NCBI RefSeq assembly: GCF_023074175.1
Contig: NZ_JADPKS010000092.1
Location: 1 to 61,592, forward strand
Source: Bradyrhizobium sp. 139
GTDB taxonomy: Bacteria; Pseudomonadota; Alphaproteobacteria; Rhizobiales; Xanthobacteraceae
Direction of reading: 5' to 3'
DNA: 61,592 nucleotides
Part shown: positions 27,417 to 37,007 of the stretch, piece by piece
How positions within the stretch are numbered: position 1 is the first letter of the stretch
Layout: each line of letters starts with the position of its first letter
Notes under the pieces: generated by a model
What the model saw: the letters and a program-made list of their open reading frames with translations, nothing else
Told to the model about the DNA's origin: nothing
Database searches by the model: none
Position numbers and translations under genes: made by a program

Positions 27417-27593
27417 ATGCCCCGTGAAAACGACCTCGAAGGCAAGCCCGACATGGGCGGCAAGCATGGCGGTCAGAAAGGTCAGCCCAAGCCGCCGCCG
27501 CGTCCGCGCGAGGGTCCGCGCGACGAGGACGTCGTGGCAAAGCGCCACACCGGTCAAACCGACCGCGGTTCGCCGCCGACCAACAGAAAATAG
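27417..27593 (+). CDS. Small hydrophilic Gly/Pro/Lys-rich protein (58 aa)
   Basis: The ATG at 27417 opens a 58-residue frame (MPRENDLEGKPDMGGKHGG..., ending SPPTNRK). It is very hydrophilic, with many Gly, Pro, Lys and Arg and no hydrophobic core, so it is likely disordered. The ribosome site is weak. Composition is unlike a random frame and third-position GC is high, which favours coding. No function can be given. Confidence 0.4.
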   Translation: MPRENDLEGKPDMGGKHGGQKGQPKPPPRPREGPRDEDVVAKRHTGQTDRGSPPTNRK

Positions 27594-27704
27594 CGCCGCG
27601 CCACGCCCGCACATCGCCGTGCCGCAATCGCGCCGGGAACGGCAGCCTCGTCTTGCCGCTACCTTGGTCCCGCGGGTGGAGGACTTTGAAGCGAAGGCTG
27701 GAAA

Positions 27705-27827
27705 ATGTTTTGGATATACTGGGACACCGCCTGGTCGCTGATCATCAGCGGCATCATGGTCGCCACCATCATCAGCCACCCCGATTCCGAGTTCGCCGAA
27801 GTGCGCGCCGCCAAACGGTTGATGTAA
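27705..27827 (+). CDS. Small membrane protein (40 aa)
   Basis: The ATG at 27705 opens a 40-residue frame, MFWIYWDTAWSLIISGIMVA followed by a short charged tail ending KRLM. One membrane helix at about 2-24 and a cytoplasmic charged end fit a small membrane protein. GAAGG lies about ten bases upstream. Its end is 28 bases from the stop of the convergent secreted-protein gene. Function unknown. Confidence 0.5.
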   Translation: MFWIYWDTAWSLIISGIMVATIISHPDSEFAEVRAAKRLM

Positions 27828-27855
27828 ACTTTCAGCTCTCCGGACCATGCCCGGC

Positions 27856-28215
27856 TTACGTCATGCTGCCCGGCATGAAGCAGCGGATCGAGGCGCGGCC
27901 ACCGACGTAATAGGGCCAGACGATGGTGCGGCCGACCCGGTTCGGCTCGGTGATCACGGTATCATCGGGCACCTCGATCCAGGCGCCCTGGAGCCTGACG
28001 CGGTAATGTCCGTTCCTCGTGTCCCAGTCGACGTCGTCGAGCGTCGTACCGTCAGCGTCGGCGCAGCAGGGGCCGCCGCCCTTGCTGCGCAGGCTCTCGA
28101 ACCAGCCCTTGAGAGGAGAGTTTGCGTAGCGACCGTCGTCGCGGGCATCCGCGGACATGCCAATCACGGCTGCGACCGCTATGAGAGGAATCATCCTGAA
28201 AGCCGCGATCGTCAT
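27856..28215 (-). CDS. Small secreted protein with adjacent cysteines
   Basis: This 119-residue protein has a signal peptide (about 1-27, ending ADA) and a compact mature domain with GGGPCCADADGT, DVDWDTRNGHYRVRLQGAWI and IRCFMPG. The paired cysteines and the DV-W-x-T pattern look like a family common in Bradyrhizobium, but I cannot attach a function. I prefer ATG 28215 because the signal peptide then begins at the N terminus; the frame is open up to 28284. Confidence 0.7.
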   Translation of the reverse strand: MTIAAFRMIPLIAVAAVIGMSADARDDGRYANSPLKGWFESLRSKGGGPCCADADGTTLDDVDWDTRNGHYRVRLQGAWIEVPDDTVITEPNRVGRTIVWPYYVGGRASIRCFMPGSMT

Positions 28216-28449
28216 GTTGCCTCGCTCGATCTCGCACGCGCGCAACGCCGCAGACGCAAGCGATCTGCGGTGCGCGTGACGCATGTTGGCTGACGTCGGC
28301 CGGCCGGAGTTCCGGCCGTCTCAGCAGCGCGATAACCGCAAGGCCCGGCGTTTGATCCTATTTTCCCAGGCCAAATAAATTCGGTCGGGATCGCAATCGA
28401 CACCGTGGAAGCCAGGGCGCGAGCCCGAGCGCCCGTGAGCGGTGCGCAG

Positions 28450-31113
28450 CTAGGCTGCCACCGCCTGGGCCGACAGCAATTGCTTCAATTTCGCCGCCGG
28501 CACGGCCGGGCTGAACAACCAGCCCTGCATCTGGCTGCATCCGAGCTGGCGCAGCACCTCGCGCTGGGCTTCGGTCTCGACGCCTTCCGCCGTCGTCATC
28601 ATGCGGCGGGCGGCGGCCATGTGCACCACGGCCTGGACGATCGGGGACGAATCCTCGGACTGGCCGATGTCGCTGATGAAGCTGCGGTCGATCTTGATCT
28701 TGTCGAAGGGGAAGCGGTGCAGGTAACTCAGCGACGAATAGCCGGTGCCGAAATCATCGAGCGCGATGCGCACCCCGAGCTCGCGGAGCTGCTGGAGAAT
28801 CGTCAGCGCTTCCGTGTCGTCACGGATCAGCACGGTCTCGGTGATCTCGAGTTCGAGCCGCCCCGGGGCGAGGCCTGATTCCGCAAGCGCCGCGGCGACC
28901 TTGAGCGCCAGTGTCTTCGAGCGGAACTGCACCGGCGAGACGTTGACCGCGATGTGAATCTCGCCGGGCCAGCTCGCGGCTTCAAGGCAGGCCTGCTTCA
29001 GCACCCATTCGCCGATCTCGCCGATCAGGCCGGTCTCTTCCGCAACCGGAATGAAATCGACAGGCGAGATCATGCCGCGCCCGGGATGGCGCCAGCGCAG
29101 CAGCGCCTCGCAGCCGGTCACCACATTGGCCGCGAGATCGACCAGCGGCTGATAGTGCACCTCGAACTCGCCGCGGGCCAGCGCCTGGCGCAAATCGAGC
29201 TCGAGCTGCCGGCGCTGCCCGGCCCTGGCGTCGTATTCGGGCACGAAGAGGCGGAAGGTGCGGCGGCCCTCGGATTTCGCGGCATACATCGCAAGATCTG
29301 CGCGCTTGAGCAGATCGTCGAGATTGTCGCCGTGGTCGGGCGCAATCGCGATGCCGATGCTGGCGTCGGTCGGGATCTCCTGGCCCTTGCAGTCCACCGG
29401 CGTGCGCAGCGTCTGCAGAATCTGCTCCGCCAGCGCGGTCAGCTCGGCCGGATCGCTGGTGCCGGCCTTGACGATGGCGAATTCGTCGCCACCGAGCCGC
29501 GCGACGAGATCGTTGCCACTGACACAGGCGCGCAGGCGGTTCGCGACCTGGCGCAGCAGCTCGTCGCCGACCTCATGGCCGAGCGAGTCGTTGACGCCCT
29601 TGAACTCGTCGACGTCGATATAGAGAATCGCGAACGGCTTGCCCTGGCTGAGCTCCGCGATGCGGCGCTCCAGATGGCCACGCATCAGCACACGGTTGGG
29701 CAGATCGGTCAGCGCGTCGTAATGCGCCATATGCGCGATGCGCTCGTCGGCGCGGATACGCTCGGTGACGTCGTCATGGGTGGCGAGCCAGCCTCCGGCG
29801 GCGCCGGGCTGGTTCTTGATCTCGATCAGGCGGCCGTCGGCGGTCTCCACGATGGCGCTCTGGGTTCGCCCGACATTGCTTAAGATATCGTCGCAATAGG
29901 AATCGACCTCGCCGTGGAACGAGCCGGTGTCGTGGCGGTGCGCAATCACGTCGCGGAAATGGACGCCCGGCTTCACGACGTCGGTCGACAGCCGGTACAT
30001 CTCGATGTAGCGCCGGTTGCAGACGATCAGCCGCTCGTCCTGGTCGAACATCAGCAGGCCCTGCGTCATCGTGTTCATCGCGGTGTCGAGCCGCTGCTTC
30101 TCCACCGAGAGGCGGCGTGTCACCTGGCGGAAGATCAGGAACAGCGTGAGCACGAGCAGGGCGATCGACAGCACGGCGACGGTGACGAAGAATTTGGTCT
30201 GCGTGCGCCAGGTGGCGAGCGCCGCGTCCAGCGACTTGGTCGCGACCACCACCAGCGGCTCGCCGGTCAGCATCCGCGAGGCGACGATGCGGTCCTTGCC
30301 GTCCATCGGGCTTGCAAGCTGCGTCGTGACGAAGGTGCGCTCGAACACCGCCATCTGCTCGGGCGGGCCCTTGCGGTAATTCTGCCCGATCATCGCGTCG
30401 ACATGCGGAACGCGCGCGAGCAGCTGGCCGTTCTGGTGGTGCATCGCGATCGAGGATTCCTCGCCGAGCCCGCTTGAGGCAAAGAAGGATTCAAGCTGCT
30501 CCGGCGCAATGGCCCGGGACACCAGCCCAAGGAATTCACCATGCGGGCCGGACACGCGCCGTGCGAACACGATCGCCGGTCCGCTGCCGAACCGGCCGGG
30601 CACGACCTCGACCTCTTCCTGCGCGGCCGGATCGTTCTTGAGGCGATTGAAATAGCCGCGGTCGGCGACCGAAATATCGGCGACCGGCCAGCGCCGCGAC
30701 GAGTTGATCAGCACGCCGCTGGCATCGAACACGTTGGCGCCGGCGACGTCGGACCAGCCGCTGGCTTTGGCGCGCAGCACCTCGTGCACGGCCAGCGTGG
30801 CCATCTCGCTGCGGAAGACATCGGCGGATTCGATGCCGTGGCTTTCGAGCGCGGCGATGACGCTCTTCTGGAGCACCGCAAAATCCTCGAACTCGCGGTC
30901 GAAATGCCGGGCGAGCATGCGCACGGAGTTTTCCAGGCTGTCGCGGCCGCTTTCGATTGCATTTTGCCGGAAACGATCGACGGTGAGCGCCGTGCCGATG
31001 GCCGTTGCAGCCATCAGCACGAAGCCGCCGACGATCAGCCACGTCAGCGGCGCCCCGCGCCAACGGCGAAGCAACGCGCGCATGCGCGCGGTCCATCGGA
31101 TTGATATGCCCAT
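28450..31113 (-). CDS. Membrane GGDEF-EAL protein with Cache and PAS sensor domains
   Basis: This 887-residue protein turns over cyclic di-GMP. Two membrane helices (about 23-45 and 305-328) flank a periplasmic Cache-type sensor. A PAS domain follows (TAMNTMTQGLLMFDQDERLI), then GGDEF (RLGGDEFAIV, a complete active site) and EAL (GCEALLRWRHP, with the catalytic NVSP, E-x-TE, DDFGTGYSS and TAEGVE motifs present). Both diguanylate cyclase and phosphodiesterase sites are intact by eye, so the direction of activity cannot be predicted. GGGAGGG precedes the ATG. It is divergent from the LysM gene. Confidence 0.93.
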   Translation of the reverse strand: MGISIRWTARMRALLRRWRGAPLTWLIVGGFVLMAATAIGTALTVDRFRQNAIESGRDSLENSVRMLARHFDREFEDFAVLQKSVIAALESHGIESADVFRSEMATLAVHEVLRAKASGWSDVAGANVFDASGVLINSSRRWPVADISVADRGYFNRLKNDPAAQEEVEVVPGRFGSGPAIVFARRVSGPHGEFLGLVSRAIAPEQLESFFASSGLGEESSIAMHHQNGQLLARVPHVDAMIGQNYRKGPPEQMAVFERTFVTTQLASPMDGKDRIVASRMLTGEPLVVVATKSLDAALATWRTQTKFFVTVAVLSIALLVLTLFLIFRQVTRRLSVEKQRLDTAMNTMTQGLLMFDQDERLIVCNRRYIEMYRLSTDVVKPGVHFRDVIAHRHDTGSFHGEVDSYCDDILSNVGRTQSAIVETADGRLIEIKNQPGAAGGWLATHDDVTERIRADERIAHMAHYDALTDLPNRVLMRGHLERRIAELSQGKPFAILYIDVDEFKGVNDSLGHEVGDELLRQVANRLRACVSGNDLVARLGGDEFAIVKAGTSDPAELTALAEQILQTLRTPVDCKGQEIPTDASIGIAIAPDHGDNLDDLLKRADLAMYAAKSEGRRTFRLFVPEYDARAGQRRQLELDLRQALARGEFEVHYQPLVDLAANVVTGCEALLRWRHPGRGMISPVDFIPVAEETGLIGEIGEWVLKQACLEAASWPGEIHIAVNVSPVQFRSKTLALKVAAALAESGLAPGRLELEITETVLIRDDTEALTILQQLRELGVRIALDDFGTGYSSLSYLHRFPFDKIKIDRSFISDIGQSEDSSPIVQAVVHMAAARRMMTTAEGVETEAQREVLRQLGCSQMQGWLFSPAVPAAKLKQLLSAQAVAA

Positions 31114-31284
31114 CCAGCCCTCCCGTGGGATGCAAGATGCAGCAAAACCGACAAGACCCCGTTACCAGTGAGGGTTAGGGAAATATGAACGGGGCGATCA
31201 TCCCATCGGCCGTCTTGCTGCCGCAGCCAAATCGGCGCAGTTTGCCGTCCTCGGCTGATTTGCGGCCAAAGGATGCATTTTCTG

Positions 31285-32307
31285 ATGATCACCGCTTCCA
31301 AGGCCTTCATTGCAGTCTGTCTGCTCGCTGTAGGGGGCACCGTGCTGGTGATCGGTCCCACCGAACTGCGCCGCCTGCTGCCGGGCGGCGCGCAGACCGA
31401 GATCGCCGTTGCCGCCAGGCCGGAGGCCAAGCCCGAAGCCAAAGCCGACGCCAAAGCCGACACCAGGCCGGAGCTGAAGCCGGAAGAACCGAAGATTGCC
31501 GCTGCGCCGCCTGCGCCATCGGCGTCCCCGGCCCCCACGCCGAAGGTGGATGCGCTGGCCGAGACGCAGACGCGGGCCACGGCCGCGCTCGCCGATCTCG
31601 CGCCGGTCAAGCCGCCGCCGGCCGCGACCGATGCCGGCCCGCGGTTCGACGTCGCGCGCGTCGACGATCACGGCGAGGCGGCGGTGATCGCGGGCCAGGC
31701 CGCGCCGGGCGCGACGGTCGAGCTGCTGCGCGACGGCAAGCCGCTTCATTCGGTCATCGCCGATGCGGCGGGCCAGTTCGTGATGACGCCGCCGCAGCTG
31801 CCCGCCGGTTCCTATGAATTGACCCTGCGGGCGAAATCGCCTGACGGCACCGTCACACAGTCGGGCCGCAGCATGCCCGTGACCATCGCCGAAGCCGCGC
31901 CGCCGCCTGCGCGTCCGCTCCCCGCCGCGAAACAGGCCGAAAAGCCGGACGACAGGTCGGATGTCGTGGCGTCCCTGCCGTCGCCGCGCCTTGCCTCAGT
32001 GCCCGACCGGCCTCGGCCCCGACTGATGGGCGCACCCAAGCCGAAGGGCATGGCGCGAGCGCCGGCCGCGCCTGCGGCCACGACGGTCGCGTCGGCCTCG
32101 CCTGCGGATGTCTTCAACGCTGCACCGGCGGAAGCGGGCGGCAACCGGGTGATCTCCCGCGGCGACAGCCTGTGGGCGCTCAGCCGCCTCGCTTACGGTA
32201 ACGGCGCCCGCTACGCCGTGATCTTCAACGCCAACCGCGGCAAGATCCACAATCCCAATTTGATCTATCCCGGCCAGACGGTCGTGCTGCCGCAGAAGGC
32301 GGAGTGA
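31285..32307 (+). CDS. Membrane-anchored LysM-domain protein
   Basis: This protein of about 340 residues has one N-terminal hydrophobic segment, a low-complexity Ala/Pro/Lys-rich linker (about 40-110) and an Ig-like region (AVIAGQAAPGATVELLRDGK to SYELTLRAKSPDGT). After a second Pro-rich linker, a C-terminal LysM domain follows (VISRGDSLWALSRLAYGNGA, NPNLIYPGQTVVLP), which usually binds peptidoglycan. It should link the membrane to the cell wall. ATG 31273 is also in frame; AAAGG at 31268-31272 abuts that codon, so 31285 is slightly more likely. Confidence 0.82.
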   Translation: MITASKAFIAVCLLAVGGTVLVIGPTELRRLLPGGAQTEIAVAARPEAKPEAKADAKADTRPELKPEEPKIAAAPPAPSASPAPTPKVDALAETQTRATAALADLAPVKPPPAATDAGPRFDVARVDDHGEAAVIAGQAAPGATVELLRDGKPLHSVIADAAGQFVMTPPQLPAGSYELTLRAKSPDGTVTQSGRSMPVTIAEAAPPPARPLPAAKQAEKPDDRSDVVASLPSPRLASVPDRPRPRLMGAPKPKGMARAPAAPAATTVASASPADVFNAAPAEAGGNRVISRGDSLWALSRLAYGNGARYAVIFNANRGKIHNPNLIYPGQTVVLPQKAE

Positions 32308-32431
32308 GATCGCATCGGCAACGCCGGTGCGAGTTGCGACGCTTTGCCCGCTGTGTCCCCGGAACATTCGGTTCCCCTGCGCGTCATGATGATGCGACGC
32401 GGTGCGCGCTTGGCGCTGGGAGGAGGCCGAG

Positions 32432-33718
32432 GTGGTCAGGTCCGCTTTCATGTCCGGACGCATGGGACTGGCGCTGGCGGGCGCGACTCTCATGATTGCG
32501 GCAGTGCTGCTGCCGAATAAAGCCGAGGCGCAGTTCGGGATACGCGGCGGTCCGCTCGGCGTTGCACGCTTCGCGGTCGGCCACATGATCGGCATGACGC
32601 GCCTGCGCCACGCGCGCATGGCGGTACGCGGCGGCCGATACCGCTCCGCCGCGTTGAGGTCCCAGGACCCGCGGGGAGCGGAGCGCGGCCAGCCGCCCAA
32701 TCCCACCATCCTGCGCGCGGCGCTCACGGCGCAGGCTGCGCTGTCGGGCTGGCACGGTGGCCGCAGCCCGCAGGGCTGGTGGCGCCATCCCGATGGCAGC
32801 TACGGCTGGGTCGGCCCGGTGTTCTGGCCGTTCGCGCATGACGATCTCACCACCGCAATCATCTTCGGCGATACGACCAGCCTCTCTCTTTATGGCTACG
32901 GCGACATCTATGCCGCGATCTTCGCGCCTTATGCGGCGAGCGAACTCGCCGCCTACGCCTCACCGCAAGTCAGGCGCGGACGAAAAGTCCCGACCCTGGA
33001 AGCCGTCTGCGATGCCAGCGACACCGGCGGCTTGCCGGCCGACCGCATCGCCGCCGCCGTGCAGCCGAACGAATCGCAGCGCGCAGCGCTCGACGAGCTC
33101 GCGGCCGCCTGGCTGGCTGCGCGCGACACCATTCGCACAGCCTGCCCGGCGCAGGCGCCGGCGAACGCATCGGAGCGCATCGCTTTGATGCAGACCAGAC
33201 TCGAGGCCATGATCAAGGCGACGGACACGATCGCGCCGCCGCTCGCAAAGTTCGTCGATCTCCTCGACGACGGCCAGAAGACAAAGCTCGACGCGCTGGC
33301 CAGGGAGCGCCGCGCCGCGCTCGCAGCCGGCCAGCGCAAGGACGCGCGGGCAGCAAGCGCCTGCGATGCCGGCATCGATCCCCGTTATGATGTGCAGGCG
33401 CAGCGCCAATATGAGCAGCTCGTGCAGCAGCAATGGCCCGCCGCCGAGATCGCCTCCAGCCTCCGCCTCGACGAGGTCGCCCGCGCCCGCCTCGAGGTGC
33501 TCCAGGACACCACCCTGCGCACCATGGAGACGCTGAGCGCCTGCCCAACGCAGCCCGAAGCGACACCGGGCGCCCGCCTTGCCGCTGTGAAGGCGCGGCT
33601 GGAGACGATGCTGCAAGCCGTAAAAGGCGTCGGCGACGCGCTCGACGATTTCGAGGCGGATCTGAGCGACGAGCAAAAGGCGGGGTTCGAGGCGATCGGG
33701 CCGAAGCGGGGGGCGTGA
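32432..33718 (+). CDS. Exported protein with LTXXQ-like (Spy/CpxP-type) repeats
   Basis: This protein of about 428 residues has a signal peptide ending KAEAQ, an N-terminal Gly/Trp-rich segment with two hydrophobic stretches (WWRHPDGSYGWVGPVFWPF and FAPYAASEL) and a helical C-terminal half with two LTXXQ-type motifs, LLDDGQKTKLDAL and LSDEQKAGFEAI. The Spy/CpxP family are periplasmic chaperone-like proteins responding to envelope stress. GGGAGGAGG lies five bases before GTG 32432, which I chose; ATG 32450 is an alternative that also keeps the signal peptide. Confidence 0.72.
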   Translation: MVRSAFMSGRMGLALAGATLMIAAVLLPNKAEAQFGIRGGPLGVARFAVGHMIGMTRLRHARMAVRGGRYRSAALRSQDPRGAERGQPPNPTILRAALTAQAALSGWHGGRSPQGWWRHPDGSYGWVGPVFWPFAHDDLTTAIIFGDTTSLSLYGYGDIYAAIFAPYAASELAAYASPQVRRGRKVPTLEAVCDASDTGGLPADRIAAAVQPNESQRAALDELAAAWLAARDTIRTACPAQAPANASERIALMQTRLEAMIKATDTIAPPLAKFVDLLDDGQKTKLDALARERRAALAAGQRKDARAASACDAGIDPRYDVQAQRQYEQLVQQQWPAAEIASSLRLDEVARARLEVLQDTTLRTMETLSACPTQPEATPGARLAAVKARLETMLQAVKGVGDALDDFEADLSDEQKAGFEAIGPKRGA

Positions 33719-33793
33719 GTAACGAGCCAGCGGCAGTCCTTCTCGATCCCCAGCGTGCGCCGGTCAATCGCACATGAGCATTCACAGGAAGTC

Positions 33794-33865
33794 GTCGTGC
33801 CCGGGCTTGTCCCGGGCATCCACGTTCTGCGTGCCGTGGATGGCCGGGACAAGCCCGGCCACGAC
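33794..33865. repeat. Dispersed inverted repeat (gtcgtgcccgggcttg family)
   Basis: Arms gtcgtgcccgggcttgtccc and the complement ending ggccacgac flank a short loop. It lies in the gap after the LTXXQ-like gene (end 33718) and before the restriction-modification island (start 33991). A related element is at 60012-60085. Confidence 0.85.
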
Positions 33866-33990
33866 GCCGTGAGGCTTTAGCGCCCTGGACGAGTCCTCCA
33901 CAGCACCCTGCCATCACGCCAAAGCCGCACTTCGCTTCCCCGGCCTCATTTGCTACTGCAACCTCCGGCAAGCGCAAATCGAGGCAGGGA

Positions 33991-35532
33991 ATGCTCACGG
34001 GTGAACTACGTTCCAAGATCGACAACGTCTGGAACGCTTTCTGGGCCGGCGGCATCGCCAATCCGATCGAGGTGATCGAGCAGATCACCTATCTCCTCTT
34101 CATTCGCGGTCTCGACGACATGCATACTCTCGAAGAGCGCAAGGCCACGCGTATGAACCGGCCGATGGAGCGGCGCATCTTCCCCAAGGGGAAGGACGGC
34201 ATCGGCAAGGGCGGCGGCGTCGCCTATGAGGAGATGCGCTGGTCGCGGTTGAAGAACAAGGACCCGGCGACGATGTTTGCCATCGTCTCCGAGCACGTCT
34301 TCCCGTTCCTGCGCAACATGGCCGAAGAGGGCACCGCGCACGCCACTCACATGAAGGGCGCACGCTTCACCATTCCGACGCCGGCTCTGCTCGCCAAGGT
34401 CGTCGATCTCCTCGCCGATATCCCGATGGAGGACCGCGACACCAAGGGCGACCTCTACGAATACATGCTCGGCAAGATCGCGAGCGCCGGGCAGAACGGC
34501 CAGTTCCGCACGCCCCGCCATATCATCTCATTGATGGTCGAGATGACCGCGCCGACGCCGAAGGACGTGATCTGCGATCCCGCCTGCGGCACCTGCGGCT
34601 TTCTCGTCGCGGTTGGCGAATATCTCCGCGACAACCATCCAAAGCTGTTTCACGACAAGAAGATTCGCGATCATTTCAATGAGGAAATGTTCCACGGCTT
34701 CGATTTTGACAGCACGATGCTGCGCATCGGCTCGATGAACATGACGCTGCACGGCGTCGAGGACCCGGACATCCGGTATAAGGACTCGCTGTCGCAGGAG
34801 CATGCCGGCGACGAAGATCGTTACTCCCTCGTACTCGCCAATCCGCCGTTTGCAGGCTCGCTCGACTATGAGACGACGGCGAAGGACCTGCTGGCGCTGG
34901 TCAAGACGAAGAAGACCGAGCTCCTGTTCATGGCGCTGTTCCTCAAGCTGTTGAAGCCCGGCGGCCGCGCGGCGGTCATCGTTCCGGACGGCGTACTGTT
35001 CGGTTCGTCCACCGCGCACAAGGCGATCCGGAAAATGCTGGTGGAGGAGCACAGGCTGGATGGCATCGTAAAACTGCCGCCAGGCGTATTCCGGCCCTAT
35101 GCCGGCGTTTCCACCGCGATCGTGCTGTTCACCAAGACAAATTCTGGCGGTACCGAACAAGTCTGGTTTTATGATTGCCAGGCCGACGGCTTTTCGCTGG
35201 ATGATAAGCGCAATGCGCTATTGCCGGCAGACAAGATTGGTCCCCAGGCAAAGCTCGATGCTAAGGAATACACGAAGAACAATCTTCCTGATGTCGCCGC
35301 GCGTTGGAAGCAGCGTGGCGGTGAGGAGCGCGAACGCCCGCGCACCGCACAGAGCTTTTGCGTGCCCAAGGTTGAGATCGTAACGGCGGGCTACGATCTC
35401 TCAATCAACCGGTATAGGGAGGTTATGCATGAGACAGCCGAGCATCGGTCGCCGAAAGAGATCATAGCGGAGCTGAAAGCGCTGGAAAAAGAGATCGCAG
35501 ACGGGTTAGCGGAGTTGGAGGCGTTACTGTGA
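33991..35532 (+). CDS. hsdM: Type I restriction-modification methyltransferase subunit
   Basis: This 513-residue protein methylates adenine at N6 within a bipartite site chosen by HsdS. An N-terminal helical HsdM_N domain (about 1-140) is followed by the SAM motif DPACGTCGFLVAVGEYL near 198 and the catalytic NPPF near 283. The C terminus ends with a coiled helix (AELKALEKEIADGLAELEAL) that contacts HsdS. GGCAGGGA precedes the ATG. The stop overlaps the hsdS start (GTGA). This is the first gene of an hsdM-hsdS-toxin-antitoxin-hsdR island. Confidence 0.95.
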   Translation: MLTGELRSKIDNVWNAFWAGGIANPIEVIEQITYLLFIRGLDDMHTLEERKATRMNRPMERRIFPKGKDGIGKGGGVAYEEMRWSRLKNKDPATMFAIVSEHVFPFLRNMAEEGTAHATHMKGARFTIPTPALLAKVVDLLADIPMEDRDTKGDLYEYMLGKIASAGQNGQFRTPRHIISLMVEMTAPTPKDVICDPACGTCGFLVAVGEYLRDNHPKLFHDKKIRDHFNEEMFHGFDFDSTMLRIGSMNMTLHGVEDPDIRYKDSLSQEHAGDEDRYSLVLANPPFAGSLDYETTAKDLLALVKTKKTELLFMALFLKLLKPGGRAAVIVPDGVLFGSSTAHKAIRKMLVEEHRLDGIVKLPPGVFRPYAGVSTAIVLFTKTNSGGTEQVWFYDCQADGFSLDDKRNALLPADKIGPQAKLDAKEYTKNNLPDVAARWKQRGGEERERPRTAQSFCVPKVEIVTAGYDLSINRYREVMHETAEHRSPKEIIAELKALEKEIADGLAELEALL

Positions 35533-36707
35533 TCGCGCATCCTCAGTTCGCGATTGAAGAGTTCTGTGAGACGGGTAGTGGGGGAACTCCCGACCGCAGC
35601 AAGCAGCAATATTATGGCGGTTCGATTCCGTGGGTAAAATCCGGCGAGTTGCGTGAAGATATCATACAGGACACTGAAGAAAGAATCACGGAACTGGGAC
35701 TCAAAGAAAGTAGCGCCAAGTTAGTGCCGAGAGGTTCGATATTGCTGGCCATGTATGGTGCGACAGTCGGTCGGATGGCGTTTCTAGGAATTGATGCTGC
35801 GACAAATCAAGCTGTCTGCAATGTCAGGCCAGATCCGAAGCTAGCCGATCCGCGATACGTATTTCATGGCCTACAATCAAAGATGAGCCACTTCCTTGCG
35901 CGCGCTGCGGGAGGGGCTCAACCCAACATTTCGCAGGCGATTGTCCGAGAAACCAAGCTGGCACTTCCTTCGCTCGACGAGCAGCGGCGGATCGCCGCGA
36001 TCTTGGACAAGACGGATGCGCTGCGCCGCAAGCGTAAGAGCATGCTTGAACTAGTCGACGAACTAACGACCGGCTTGTTTCGAAAAGCTTTCGTTGAAGG
36101 TGACGAGGGAAGCTGGCCAAGCACCACAGTTGCGGAGGTGGCGCTTAATCTACGGACAGGGCCGTTTGGAAGCCAGCTTCTTCATTCCGAATTCGTGGAT
36201 AATGGCATAGCAGTTTTGGGAATCGACAATGCTGTCGAAAATGAGTTTCGTTGGACTCAACGTAGGTTCATTTCCGAGAAAAAGTACGCCAAGCTCAAGC
36301 GCTATACTGTTCTGCCGGGCGATGTCATCATAACGATTATGGGTACTTGTGGGCGCTGTGCGGTGGTGCCAGCGAACGTTCCAACTGCGATCAATACAAA
36401 GCATCTTTGCTGCATCACCCTGGATAGGGACAAGTGCCTACCGGAGTTTCTCAAGGCGGTCTTTCTCCAGCATCCTGTGGTACTCAAGCAACTCGGGGTT
36501 CAGGCGAAGGGGGCAGTCATGCCCGGTCTGAACATGGGCATCATAAAGTCGTTGTCGTTCCCACTGCCGCCCCTCGCCGTCCAGGTCGTATTCGCCCAAA
36601 CGATATCAGCGCTAGAGGATATTCGATCTCGATTGCGCAAGGCATCGAGTGAGTTCGAGCTGTTGTTCTCCTCCCTTCAGCACCGCGCTTTCTCCGGGCA
36701 TCTCTGA
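35529..36707 (+). CDS. hsdS: Type I restriction-modification specificity subunit
   Basis: This 392-residue protein determines the DNA target. Two target-recognition domains (about 1-150 and 195-360) are each followed by a helical spacer (LDEQRRIAAILDKTDALRRK near 155-175; LAVQVVFAQTISALEDIRSR near 355-375), the standard two-half design. The gene is visibly less GC rich than its neighbours, as usual for exchanged specificity subunits. The GTG start overlaps the hsdM stop. The recognition sequence cannot be read from the protein. Confidence 0.92.
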   Translation: MIAHPQFAIEEFCETGSGGTPDRSKQQYYGGSIPWVKSGELREDIIQDTEERITELGLKESSAKLVPRGSILLAMYGATVGRMAFLGIDAATNQAVCNVRPDPKLADPRYVFHGLQSKMSHFLARAAGGAQPNISQAIVRETKLALPSLDEQRRIAAILDKTDALRRKRKSMLELVDELTTGLFRKAFVEGDEGSWPSTTVAEVALNLRTGPFGSQLLHSEFVDNGIAVLGIDNAVENEFRWTQRRFISEKKYAKLKRYTVLPGDVIITIMGTCGRCAVVPANVPTAINTKHLCCITLDRDKCLPEFLKAVFLQHPVVLKQLGVQAKGAVMPGLNMGIIKSLSFPLPPLAVQVVFAQTISALEDIRSRLRKASSEFELLFSSLQHRAFSGHL

Positions 36708-36709
36708 TC

Positions 36710-37003
36710 ATGCAGTTCGAGTTCGATTGGGACCCGACGAAGGCGGAGAGCAATCGGCGCAAGCATGGGGTCGCTTTCGAGGAGGCAATGGGCGTTTTTG
36801 GCGATCCGCTGGCCCTGTCGCTGCTCGACAAAGAGTCTGGCGCAGGGGAGGAGCGATGGGTTACCATGGGTCGAAGCTTGGCCGGTAACCTGCTGCTGGT
36901 CGTGCATACCTATGTCGAGCTGTCCGCGGACCGGGCGTTGGTCCGCATTATTTCGGCGCGCAACCCGACCCGCCGCGAGATCAAGTCCTACGAAAATGGG
37001 TGA
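36710..37003 (+). CDS. brnT: BrnT-family ribonuclease toxin
   Basis: This 97-residue protein shows the BrnT pattern: FEFDWDPTKAESNRRKHGVA at the N terminus, FEEAMGVFGDPLAL, then an RxxIxxVxY-like strand set with LLVVHTYVEL and the ending RIISARNPTRREIKSYE. BrnT is an RNase toxin of type II systems. It starts three bases after the hsdS stop and is followed directly by a small antitoxin-like gene, so it is embedded in the restriction operon. The key RxxSxxR-type residues near the C terminus (SARNPTRRE) are present. Confidence 0.88.
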   Translation: MQFEFDWDPTKAESNRRKHGVAFEEAMGVFGDPLALSLLDKESGAGEERWVTMGRSLAGNLLLVVHTYVELSADRALVRIISARNPTRREIKSYENG

Positions 37004-37007
37004 CCCG

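Noticed and set aside
32361..32390. GGAAC word with a CGTC about 16 bases later, like an EcfG-type promoter before the LTXXQ-like gene
   Set aside because: The -10 part does not match the usual CGTT and similar words are common by chance in GC-rich DNA.
34585..34605. Cys in the SAM motif of HsdM (DPACGTCGF) as a possible defect
   Set aside because: That position varies among active type I methyltransferases, so it is not evidence of inactivity.
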